Of a stretch of DNA of 13,609 bases, positions 1 through 6,746 are shown piece by piece. Each line of letters opens with the position of its first letter. The stretch's first letter is position 1. This stretch comes from an uncultured Treponema sp. (lineage in GTDB: Bacteria > Spirochaetota > Spirochaetia > Treponematales > Treponemataceae): assembly GCA_905372265.1 (NCBI GenBank), contig CAJPOL010000045.1:1-13609 (forward strand), written 5' to 3'. Both the position numbers and the translations under genes were made by a program. The notes below the pieces were generated by a model, which saw only the letters and a list, made by a program, of their open reading frames with translations, made no database searches and was not told the DNA's origin.

Positions 1-1
1 C

Positions 2-1672
2 GTCGCCGTATACTTTGCAATCAATTTGTTGGCTGAAGGTTTTGCGAATCCGGCTGCACTGAATATGCACACACTCCGCATCATCTGTATTGTAATGGGC
101 GGCTTGTTTGCCGTGCAGTTATTCGTCAGCTGGGGTTCGTTTCTCGGTACGTTCTTACCGGCTGCAACACATTCGGCTGAAAACAAAACCGATTTTGTCT
201 ACAAACTGAAAACACTGCCGCTCGGTTATTTTTCCAAAAAGGCGACAGGAGAGCTGATCAATACTTTTACGTCGGACTTTCTTGCGCTTGAACAGTCGAT
301 GGTCGCCCTGTTTACCGGCTTGGCAGGGGTAGTGTTCAGCTGCATCATCACATCTCTCTTTATGTTTTATTTTAATCCGCAGATGGCCTTCGCGTTTTAT
401 ATGACGATGCCGGTTGCAGCGCTCATCATCGTGCTTTCGTTAAAGACATTCGGAAAACTGGATTCTGCAGCAAAGTCGGCAAAAGACGCGGCAGCCGATT
501 CGCTCAATGAATATCTTTTCGGGATGAAGGTGCTGCGCTCATATAATCAAACGGGACAGGGATTTACCCGCCTGAGTAACGCATATCGTGATGTGCGGGA
601 TACTGCTTTAAAAGGAGAAATCACCGGCGGTACGCTTTTATCGCTTGCCGTAACCTGCATCCGGCTCGGTCTGCCGCTTATGTGCTTTACCGGCGCCTAT
701 CTTATTCAAGGCGGACGGTTTGCGTTGGTTGATTACCTCAGTTTGATTATTGTCGGTACGAAGATTGTCAGCCCCTTGCTCGTTTGGATGCGCTATATCG
801 CACTCCTGCGGGTACACTATGTGTCAGCGTCCCGCATCGGTGCAGTTATGAAGCAGAAACCCTTACCGGGAACGGTGGAACACTTTGCGGTTGACGATAT
901 CGTATTTAAGAATGTCAGCTTTTCGTATGTGAAGGGAAGCGGCAGTGCCGTACTGAAAGATGTGTCGTTCACCATCCCGAAAGGAAAGCTCACGGCGATT
1001 GTGGGACCGAGCGGAAGCGGAAAATCGACGATTATCCGGCTGCTGGCGCGGTTTTGGGAAGCCGACACCGGAATAATTCTATGCGGTGATATGCCGATAA
1101 AAACAATCGACAATGAAAAATGGCTTACGGCAGTTTCTATGGTGCTGCAGGATGTGTATTTGTTTCACGAAACGATTCGGGAAAATATTTTATTCGGCAG
1201 AAAGGATGCGTCCGAAGAGCAGATGATTGAAGCAGCGAAAAAGGCGAATTGCCACGATTTTATTATGAAGCTGCCGCAAGGGTATGATACGGTTGCAGGT
1301 GAAGGAGGTTCCACGCTTTCCGGCGGAGAAAAACAGCGGATCGCTATTGCGCGGGCGTTATTGAAAGATGCGCCTCTTTTGCTGCTCGATGAACCGACTG
1401 CCAGTTTGGATGCACGGAATGAGGTTGCGGTACAAAAAGCGATTGGTCAACTGGTACGGAATAAAACCGTCGTGATGATTGCTCACCGCCTTAAAACAGT
1501 CGAACACGCCGATCGGATTCTGGTCGTAAACGAGGGACGCATTGAAGAAACCGGTACACACCGCGAACTGCTTGAACGCAACGGGCTGTACGCCCGCTTA
1601 TGGAACCTACAAAACCGCTCAAAGGAATGGTCGCTTGACGGCAATAGCCCTGTCAGCATATATTGCAAGTAA
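2..1672 (+). CDS. ABC exporter, fused permease-ATPase (5' partial)
   Basis: This is an ATP-driven exporter half with a membrane domain followed by a nucleotide-binding domain, expected to work in the inner membrane as a homo- or heterodimer. The frame is open to the left edge of the window, so the start is outside; by comparison with the usual length of about 580-600 residues, roughly 40 residues including most of the first membrane helix are missing. Visible hydrophobic segments are near nt 86-145, 300-375, 385-440, 640-720 and 735-790. The ATPase domain has Walker A GPSGSGKST (nt 1004-1030), signature LSGGE (1316-1330), Walker B LLLLDEP (Asp codon 1388-1390) and the H-loop His (1484-1486), so it should be active. 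The substrate cannot be read from the sequence. Such genes often come in pairs, and a partner could lie before the window. The 3' end contains the promoter of the next gene. Confidence 0.93.
   Translation, partial: VAVYFAINLLAEGFANPAALNMHTLRIICIVMGGLFAVQLFVSWGSFLGTFLPAATHSAENKTDFVYKLKTLPLGYFSKKATGELINTFTSDFLALEQSMVALFTGLAGVVFSCIITSLFMFYFNPQMAFAFYMTMPVAALIIVLSLKTFGKLDSAAKSAKDAAADSLNEYLFGMKVLRSYNQTGQGFTRLSNAYRDVRDTALKGEITGGTLLSLAVTCIRLGLPLMCFTGAYLIQGGRFALVDYLSLIIVGTKIVSPLLVWMRYIALLRVHYVSASRIGAVMKQKPLPGTVEHFAVDDIVFKNVSFSYVKGSGSAVLKDVSFTIPKGKLTAIVGPSGSGKSTIIRLLARFWEADTGIILCGDMPIKTIDNEKWLTAVSMVLQDVYLFHETIRENILFGRKDASEEQMIEAAKKANCHDFIMKLPQGYDTVAGEGGSTLSGGEKQRIAIARALLKDAPLLLLDEPTASLDARNEVAVQKAIGQLVRNKTVVMIAHRLKTVEHADRILVVNEGRIEETGTHRELLERNGLYARLWNLQNRSKEWSLDGNSPVSIYCK
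1635..1664 (+). promoter_or_regulatory. Sigma-70-type promoter for the AbrB/PIN toxin-antitoxin pair
   Basis: TTGACG (1635-1640) and TATATT (1659-1664) lie 18 bp apart, each matching consensus at five of six bases. They sit inside the last codons of the ABC exporter gene. A start point around 1671 would give a short leader ahead of the AAGGAG ribosome site at 1680-1685. Confidence 0.6.
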
Positions 1673-1692
1673 GGAAAGTAAGGAGATGTTTT

Positions 1693-1941
1693 ATGGAACT
1701 TGCAAAAGTAACATCGAAAGGGCAGATTACCATTCCTCTTGTAATAAGAAATATGCTTGGATTAAAAACCGGCGATAAAGTCTTTTTTGAGGAAAGCAAA
1801 GGAAAAGTGTATATTACAAATGCTTCTCAAATAACTTTGTCAAATGCTCAAACTCAAATGTTGGGAGAGGCAGAAAAAGCAGGCTTTCAAACAGAAGATG
1901 ATGTTGTTGCGTATATCAAAGAATTAAGGAAAGCCCGTTGA
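1693..1941 (+). CDS. AbrB/MazE/SpoVT-family antitoxin
   Basis: A small swapped-hairpin DNA-binding protein of 82 residues, expected to neutralise the PIN toxin encoded next and to repress its own operon. The hallmark SpoVT-AbrB segment is at residues 4-30 (KVTSKGQITIPLVIR, then a GLKTGDKV turn); the C-terminal half is probably the toxin-binding tail. The start at 1693 is chosen because the AbrB fold begins there and AAGGAG (1680-1685) lies 7 nt upstream. A longer in-frame ATG at 1663 would overlap the ABC gene and adds residues unlike the family. Its stop overlaps the toxin start. The module is visibly AT-richer than the flanking ABC gene, which suggests acquisition by transfer. Confidence 0.88.
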   Translation: MELAKVTSKGQITIPLVIRNMLGLKTGDKVFFEESKGKVYITNASQITLSNAQTQMLGEAEKAGFQTEDDVVAYIKELRKAR

Positions 1942-2342
1942 GAGCTTTCGTAGATACAAACATTGTCATTTCTGCAATGCTTTTTCCTAACGGTAAAGTT
2001 GCTAAAGTTTTTTCTCATTTACTTGAAAAGCATACGGTAATAATTTCTTCATACATAAAAGAGGAATGCAAAGAAGTCTTTCAAAAGAAATTTCCCTTAA
2101 AAAAAGAACAGTTGGATATTTTTTTTGACGGAATTAATTTTGAAGAATTTAAGACTCCCGAAAAAATTGATGAGAAGAGATATCCGAAAATTCGAGATAT
2201 AAAAGATTTACCGGTTCTTGTATCTGCAATCTTATCTGATTCGGATATTTTGATTACAGGTGACAAGGATTTTGAAGATGTAAAAATTGATAAACCATTA
2301 ATATTTACACCGGCAACGTATTTTAAATTGATTTGCGTTTGA
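1938..2342 (+). CDS. PIN-domain toxin (VapC-like ribonuclease)
   Basis: A 134-residue PIN-domain protein of the type called 'putative toxin-antitoxin system toxin component, PIN family', expected to be a Mg-dependent RNase held inactive by the AbrB-type antitoxin. The acidic active-site residues are visible: Asp6 in the opening VDTN motif, Glu42/43/46 in the KEECKEVF helix, Asp90 in DIKDLPVL, and Asp109/Asp111 in ITGDKDF, so it looks intact. The start is TTG at 1938, giving the usual short N-terminus (M-R-A-F-V-D-T-N) and a 4-base overlap with the antitoxin stop (TTGA), typical of translational coupling. No in-frame ATG lies nearby upstream. The gene is AT-rich. The RNA target is unknown. Confidence 0.87.
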   Translation: MRAFVDTNIVISAMLFPNGKVAKVFSHLLEKHTVIISSYIKEECKEVFQKKFPLKKEQLDIFFDGINFEEFKTPEKIDEKRYPKIRDIKDLPVLVSAILSDSDILITGDKDFEDVKIDKPLIFTPATYFKLICV

Positions 2343-2350
2343 TATTGCCG

Positions 2351-2449
2351 CTATATTTTCAGCAGCAGTGCAGTTGACGTATTCACCTGCACAATTTCCA
2401 CATTCTGCCCCAGAGCGGCTCTTAATAACCGGTAAAAAGTCGGTAAGGG
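2351..2449 (-). pseudogene. Possible C-terminal remnant of an HTH antitoxin
   Basis: Read on the minus strand, 2449 to 2351 encodes about 32 residues ending at a TAG, including PTFYRLLRAALGQNVEIVQV. This resembles the last helix and tail of small XRE-type addiction-module antidotes, where a Pro-Thr-x-x-x-Leu-Leu-x-Ala-Leu-Gly stretch closes the domain. A stop codon lies directly upstream (2450-2452), and no start or ribosome site is present, so at best it is a decayed fragment. The match is short and could be chance. Confidence 0.28.
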
Positions 2450-2580
2450 TTATCAAGCACGCCTAAGCAATGTTATTCTTGGGCACGGCTTCGTGATTGT
2501 CCTGTCGTGCAGATGTAGATGAGATACATGCAATACACTGATGCTCTGTGTCGGGGAGGCTTATTTATTGATGCAGCTTC

Positions 2581-2609
2581 TTGACAGTAAAGGTGGGTTT
2601 TATTATATT
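2581..2609 (+). promoter_or_regulatory. Sigma-70 promoter for the second AbrB-family gene
   Basis: A perfect TTGACA (2581-2586) is followed after 17 bp by TATATT (2604-2609, five of six consensus bases). The expected start point near 2616 leaves a leader of about 33 nt before the ATG at 2649. AbrB-family proteins usually self-regulate, so this is a likely operator region, though no repeat was picked out. Confidence 0.6.
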
Positions 2610-2648
2610 AATCATACAAATCATACTTAAAACAAGGGCGGTAGAAAA

Positions 2649-2873
2649 ATGAAACACCCGGAGGGAAAATACGCTTGGACTGTTAAGGTCGGAGAAAAGG
2701 GACAGTTTGTTATACCTAAAGAAGCCCGTGATGTGTTCAACATTAAACCCGGCGATACGTTAATCGTTCTTGCAGATATAAATAAAGGTATCGCCATTCC
2801 GCCTAAAAATATGTTCGCACATTTGATGGAGACTATTTTCAAGCAAAATGCACCAGAGGAGGACGAAGAATGA
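2649..2873 (+). CDS. AbrB/MazE/SpoVT-family transcriptional regulator
   Basis: A 74-residue DNA-binding protein. The AbrB-type core spans residues 10-50 (WTVKVGEKGQFVIPKEAR, then FNIKPGDTLIVL), followed by KGIAIPP and an acidic C-terminus (PEEDEE). It differs from the antitoxin at 1693 and looks like the stand-alone regulator subtype that often sits in front of a transporter or membrane-protein gene (family context from memory). Its stop overlaps an ATG in an ATGA arrangement at 2870-2873, so a coupled partner gene once followed, but that reading frame runs only a few codons before insertion-sequence DNA begins. A strong promoter lies upstream. The regulator is probably intact but orphaned. 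Confidence 0.85.
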   Translation: MKHPEGKYAWTVKVGEKGQFVIPKEARDVFNIKPGDTLIVLADINKGIAIPPKNMFAHLMETIFKQNAPEEDEE

Positions 2874-2923
2874 GTGGAATAGTCAATAGTAGTGCAGTGC
2901 CTAAACATCCCAAATGTATTTAA
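2870..2923 (+). pseudogene. Stub of a gene cut off by insertion-sequence DNA
   Basis: An ATG at 2870 overlaps the regulator's stop (ATGA) and opens a frame beginning M-S-G-I-V-N-S. The frame reaches TAA at 2921-2923 after 17 codons, and from about 2893 onward the sequence appears to be the end of the IS3-family fragment. Only some seven codons may therefore belong to the original gene. The rest is not recognisable on the far side of the insertion scar (3704-3792), so it was probably deleted. Its identity cannot be determined. Confidence 0.4.
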
Positions 2924-3165
2924 GCAGCACTTTTTTTAGCTGCTGTTTTCCTGTATACCAGTGGAGGTAAGCCATCGGGATTTACCGTCGTTACACGCTT
3001 TGTGTTGTAATAGGCAAACGTGTATCTCCAAACGATTGTCTTGACTTCCTCCACGGTCAGTTTTGTCGTATCAAGCTGATATATCTTTTCCTTTTTCAGC
3101 GTCGCAAACCAGCTTTCCATCCGTGCATTATCCCAGCATTTTCCAACTCCGCTCATACTCTGGTC
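2920..3165 (-). pseudogene. IS3-family transposase (OrfB), C-terminal fragment
   Basis: About 80 residues of the integrase-core C-terminus of an IS3-family transposase. They include QSMSGVGKCWDNARMESWF, where the Glu of MES is the last residue of the DDE catalytic triad, then LKKE, the YYNTKR segment and the closing NPDGLPPLVYR motif. The two catalytic Asp residues and the N-terminal OrfA part are absent, so it is non-functional. An internal ATG at 3156 could allow a 78-residue peptide, but recognisable family sequence begins a few codons earlier, at the junction with the ISAs1 fragment. Confidence 0.85.
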
Positions 3166-3662
3166 TCTTTTATTTTCAGTGCCTCTATGAGCTTTTTACT
3201 TATCGGTATTTCGTTTGTTTTTTCGCTACTGCATTCCATCTGTCCAATCACTACTCCCAATTCATGGCTATAGGCATGTAACAGATGTAATGGTTCTATG
3301 CCGGCTTCTTTCAGTCCGCTTCCTCTTAAACTTTTCCCATCTAAACTGACATAACTGCCTTCTGGAATATCAAGTTCTTCTTCTATCCAGCGGATAAATA
3401 CACTTTGAAACTGTTTTGGATCCAATATTCCCAGTACCCGCCTTACCGTATCATATGAAGGAAGCCCGTTCGGCAGTTTAAGACCGATAACATTTCTCAA
3501 CCATTGTTCTTTCAGCCGGGCAAACTCTCGAATCCCATAGATGCTTCGCTCTCCGGCACTTACTCCACACATTACTACCATCAGTATTTCACTTATCGAA
3601 TGCTTTACTTTCCAGTCTTGACGACTGTCTTCTACTTGTTCAAATAATATCCCTTCCACCAT
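3153..3662 (-). pseudogene. ISAs1-family transposase, N-terminal fragment
   Basis: A 169-residue reading frame covering the N-terminal associated domain (residues 8-100, with DWKVKHSISEIL and RSIYGIREFA) and the start of the DDE domain. The first catalytic Asp is in YVSLDGKSLRGS near residue 107. Full-length members run to about 370 residues, so over half is missing, including the other catalytic residues. Family sequence stops after ALKIKE, and the last three residues (TRV) are already out-of-frame IS3 DNA. The element end lies about 40 bp before the ATG. Non-functional. Confidence 0.85.
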
Positions 3663-3733
3663 AACATTACTTTACTATACTTTTCTTTCATGCTGAAGCC
3701 CTGACTATCATAATGCAGCATCCCTATTGCGGC

Positions 3734-3762
3734 TTGTTTTTTTGCCTGTATATTGATAGGAT
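3734..3762 (+). promoter_or_regulatory. Possible promoter for the thiI operon
   Basis: TTGTTT (3734-3739) and TAGGAT (3757-3762) are 17 bp apart, each matching consensus at four of six bases. They lie in the 89-base gap between the insertion scar and thiI, the only gap ahead of the five-gene array. This is a weak match. Confidence 0.3.
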
Positions 3763-3792
3763 AGCGGACGTTAATCAAGAAAGAGATGGAAC

Positions 3793-4992
3793 ATGAAGGA
3801 GCACCGCCTTAGTATGAGTGAAGTGTATTATCTTGCAAAGATCGGTGAAATCAATTTAAAAAAAGGCAATTTAAAGGAGTTTGAACACCGGTTGGCGCAA
3901 AACTTCCGCAATTTTTTCCAAGGCGCTGTGCCTGCGGTACAGGTACGCGCCGGACGGATGTATATCCGCGCAGATGAGTCAAGCCGGCCGCAAATCGAAG
4001 CTGCGCTCGACCGTCTTATCGGTATTACCGGCTGGGCGGAGGCGCGTATTGCCGAAAAAACGCTTCAATCGATTATCGATACGGCACTCGCTGAAGCGTA
4101 TGCTTTAAAAGAGCAGGGACACAAGACTTTTAAAATAGAAGCGCGCCGCGCCGATAAAAGTTTTCCGCTTACCTCCTACGAACTTGCCCGCGAAGCAGGC
4201 GGCGCCGTCCATACGGCAGGCATACTGACCGTTGACATTCACCGTCCCGATGCCGTTATCCGGATCGAAGTACGGGAACACAAAGCATTTATTTACGGTG
4301 CCGAGCATAAAGGCCGGCGCGGACTTCCGTGCGGATGCTCAGGCAGAGCGCTTTTGCTGCTCTCAGGCGGCATTGATTCTCCGGTTGCCGGATATAAAAT
4401 GCTATTCCGCGGTATGAAAATCGACTGCATTTATTTTCATTCTCATCCATACACCTCGCCCGAAGCGCAAAAAAAAGTGGAAACACTTGCGGGCATACTG
4501 GCCGGTTACGGACTGGGCTGCTATCTTACGGTACTATCGTTCACAAAAGTGCAGCAGCAGATTAAAAAGACAGCTCCTGAACCCTACCTTACGCTGATGC
4601 TCAGGCTCTGCATGACGAAAACCGCCGGAATGCTCGCCGAAAAAATTAATGCGCAATGCTTAGTAACCGGCGAGAGCCTTGCGCAAGTTGCAAGCCAAAC
4701 CATCGAAAATATCAGCATTACCGACAGCTACGCTCCCCTGCCCGTCATGCGTCCGCTTATCGGAATGGATAAAGAGGAAATCATCCGTTATGCGCTCAGT
4801 ATCGGTACGTATGAAACATCCATCCTCCCCTATGCGGATTGCTGCGTTCTGTTTTCGCCTAAACATCCGGTACTCCATACCCGCAAAGAGGATGCCGATG
4901 CAATCTACGAGCGGATGAACATCGAGCCGTTTCTGCTGGAAGCATTTGAAAATCGTGAAACAAAAAAAATCGGATACGGAGGCGCCGTGTAA
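3793..4992 (+). CDS. thiI: tRNA 4-thiouridine synthase ThiI
   Basis: A cytosolic enzyme that adenylates U8 of tRNA and transfers sulfur to make 4-thiouridine; in many bacteria it also serves thiazole synthesis. The 399 residues match the short form of the family: an N-terminal ferredoxin-like domain (about 10-65), a THUMP domain (about 70-170) and a PP-loop pyrophosphatase domain with LLSGGIDSPVAG at 189-200. The YADCCVLF motif (347-354) carries the conserved cysteine region. The C-terminal rhodanese domain of the E. coli type is absent, so persulfide must come from a separate donor. The start at 3793 has a modest AAGAGATGG ahead of it; the Met at 3814, with AAGGAG 12 nt upstream, is an alternative. 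Only 14 bases separate it from the CydD-like gene, so co-transcription is likely. Confidence 0.94.
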   Translation: MKEHRLSMSEVYYLAKIGEINLKKGNLKEFEHRLAQNFRNFFQGAVPAVQVRAGRMYIRADESSRPQIEAALDRLIGITGWAEARIAEKTLQSIIDTALAEAYALKEQGHKTFKIEARRADKSFPLTSYELAREAGGAVHTAGILTVDIHRPDAVIRIEVREHKAFIYGAEHKGRRGLPCGCSGRALLLLSGGIDSPVAGYKMLFRGMKIDCIYFHSHPYTSPEAQKKVETLAGILAGYGLGCYLTVLSFTKVQQQIKKTAPEPYLTLMLRLCMTKTAGMLAEKINAQCLVTGESLAQVASQTIENISITDSYAPLPVMRPLIGMDKEEIIRYALSIGTYETSILPYADCCVLFSPKHPVLHTRKEDADAIYERMNIEPFLLEAFENRETKKIGYGGAV

Positions 4993-5006
4993 GCGGCAGA
5001 CTAATT

Positions 5007-6746
5007 ATGGTCAAAAAAAGACTGATAGGGTTCCTTGCCCATGCGAAAAAGTATATCTATTTGAATGTGCTCTGGCAGTGGCTCACGCTCTTGTCCCAAA
5101 TTTTTATCGTATTTCTTACGGCGCGGTTGTTGGAATCCGTCTTTATGCACGGAACCATTACCAAAAGCAGGATAATCGGGTTTACAGCTATTATCGCCGG
5201 AGCGGTAGTCCTCAGAACTATAGCTTCGAAAGCCTCTGCCCGCTGCACCTTTCTTGCAAGTAAGGATGTAAAAACGGTGTTGCGGGATGCAATCTTTTCC
5301 AAGCTGCTCAGGCTCGGAGCTTCATACCGCGAAACGGTTGCAACTTCGGAAGCGGTGCAAGTTACCTCAGAGGGGGTTGAACAGCTGGAAGTCTATTTCG
5401 GCAGATACCTTCCGCAACTTTTTTACAGTTTAGCGGCGCCGCTTACCCTCTTCGCCGTTCTTGCGCCGCTCAGTCTCCGTTCCGCGAGTGTGCTGCTCTG
5501 CTGTGTGCCGCTCATTCCGCTATCGATTGTTGCGGTGCAAAAAATTGCCAAACGGCTTTTGAAAAAATATTGGAGCGTTTACACCGGACTCGGCGACGAT
5601 TTTTTAGAGAACTTACAAGGTCTTACAACACTGAAAATCTATCAGGCCGATCATGCAAAATCGCAGGAAATGGATAGCGATGCGGATAATTTCCGCCGTA
5701 TCACCATGAAAGTCCTGACGATGCAGCTGAACTCCATCACGATAATGGACATCCTTGCTTACGGAGGATCCGCGGTAGGTATTATCAGTATTATGTATGA
5801 ATATGCCGCAGGCTCCGTATCTTTCTCCTCCGTTATTATTTTCATCTTACTTGCTGCGGAATTTTTTATTCCGCTTAGGATGCTCGGCTCCCTTTTTCAT
5901 ATTGCTATGAACGGTATGGCTGCCTCCGATAAAATCTTTTATCTTCTTGACTTACCGGAACCGCCCCAAGCTCGGGGTATTCCCGAAGGCGCATCCGGCA
6001 GTATCTGTCTCCGTAATCTCTCATTCTCGTATGAGGAAGAAAGACCGCTTTTAAAAAACACCGGCCTCGCTATTCCTCACGGGAGTTTTATTTCGCTTGT
6101 AGGCGAATCAGGGAGCGGAAAAAGTACCGTAGCAGCGCTGTTATGCGGCAAGTATAAAAAATATGAGGGAGAGATTTTGATCGGGGGGATGGAGCTACGG
6201 TCTATTTCCGAAAAAGAGCTCATGCAGCGTATCACGCTGGTAAAGCACAACAGCTATCTCTTTAAGGGAACCGTTGCCGATACACTGCGCGCAGCAAAGC
6301 CCGATGCTTCGGACAGCGAAATGAATGCCGTTTTAAAGAAAGTCAATCTGTATGATTTTCTCAAGACACAGCGGGGCCTCGACACGGAATTGCTCGAAGG
6401 CGCAAGCAATCTTTCAGGCGGACAGCGGCAGCGGCTTGCCTTAGCGCGGGCGCTGCTTTTTGACAGCCCTGTGTATATCTTTGATGAAGCGACCTCGAAC
6501 ATTGATGCGGAAAGCGAAAACATGATTATGCAAGTCATACACGGATTAAAAAACAGCAAAACGGTTATTTTTATTTCGCACCGGCTTGCAAACAGCGTGC
6601 AGGCTGATGCTATTTATTTCCTTGAACACGGTATAATTACGGAACAAGGAACCCATCAGGAGCTGCTCGCATTAGGCGGAAAGTATTGCACGCTCTATGA
6701 AAATCAAAAAAAATTGGAACAGTATGGGGAGGCTTCTTATGCATAA
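5007..6746 (+). CDS. CydD-like ABC exporter subunit
   Basis: A 579-residue fused permease/ATPase. Six membrane helices are apparent near residues 20-42, 55-75, 133-155, 158-178, 243-265 and 273-293. The segment GVEQLEVYFGRYLPQ (123-137) is characteristic of the CydD branch, which in E. coli exports cysteine and glutathione to the periplasm with CydC. The ATPase domain has Walker A GESGSGKST (366-374), LSGGQ (469-473) and Walker B with Asp493/Glu494 followed by ATSNID. It overlaps the CydC-like gene, which supports a heterodimer. No strong ribosome site precedes the ATG, so it may rely on coupling to thiI, 14 bases upstream. No cytochrome bd genes are visible here, so a thiol-export role is inference and the substrate may differ. 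The gene symbol is withheld for that reason. Confidence 0.88.
   Translation: MVKKRLIGFLAHAKKYIYLNVLWQWLTLLSQIFIVFLTARLLESVFMHGTITKSRIIGFTAIIAGAVVLRTIASKASARCTFLASKDVKTVLRDAIFSKLLRLGASYRETVATSEAVQVTSEGVEQLEVYFGRYLPQLFYSLAAPLTLFAVLAPLSLRSASVLLCCVPLIPLSIVAVQKIAKRLLKKYWSVYTGLGDDFLENLQGLTTLKIYQADHAKSQEMDSDADNFRRITMKVLTMQLNSITIMDILAYGGSAVGIISIMYEYAAGSVSFSSVIIFILLAAEFFIPLRMLGSLFHIAMNGMAASDKIFYLLDLPEPPQARGIPEGASGSICLRNLSFSYEEERPLLKNTGLAIPHGSFISLVGESGSGKSTVAALLCGKYKKYEGEILIGGMELRSISEKELMQRITLVKHNSYLFKGTVADTLRAAKPDASDSEMNAVLKKVNLYDFLKTQRGLDTELLEGASNLSGGQRQRLALARALLFDSPVYIFDEATSNIDAESENMIMQVIHGLKNSKTVIFISHRLANSVQADAIYFLEHGIITEQGTHQELLALGGKYCTLYENQKKLEQYGEASYA

Larger units (their letters stand above)
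2343..2648. other. Intergenic stretch between the two AbrB genes
   Basis: A 306-base stretch without an intact gene. It holds a possible antitoxin remnant on the minus strand (2351-2449) and a good promoter for the next gene (2581-2609). Nothing is recognised in 2450-2580, and no convincing terminator follows the PIN toxin. Confidence 0.6.
2893..3703 (-). mobile_element. Hybrid scar of an ISAs1-family and an IS3-family element
   Basis: Two transposase fragments lie in the same orientation and abut near 3160-3166: the N-terminal part of an ISAs1-family transposase and the C-terminal tail of an IS3-family transposase. Outer ends are proposed as follows. On the minus strand CAGGGCTTCAGC starting at 3703 fits the CAGGG-type terminus of ISAs1 elements. 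On the plus strand TGCAGTGCC starting at 2893 resembles the TG-starting terminus of IS3-family elements. The inner ends of both elements are missing, so a deletion or recombination between two neighbouring insertion sequences is the simplest explanation. No matching target duplication was seen at the two outer edges. Confidence 0.65.

Noticed and set aside
2884..3708. ATAGTCA near 2884 and TGACTAT at 3702-3708 as a target-site duplication of the hybrid element
   Set aside because: They are inverted relative to each other, whereas target duplications are direct; probably coincidence.
4073..4082. ATTATCGATA inside thiI, identical to the lipoprotein leader repeats
   Set aside because: A single copy inside a coding region, explained by ordinary Ile-Ile-Asp codons; no second copy is nearby.
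4946..5263. Plus-strand open frame overlapping the thiI end and the CydD-like start
   Set aside because: The protein is of random appearance and overlaps two strong family matches in other frames.
6697..6738. Upstream ATG (6697) as the start of the CydC-like gene
   Set aside because: The strong GGGGAGG site at 6726-6732 is correctly spaced for 6739 only, and the extra residues overlap the CydD-like gene and look unlike the family.
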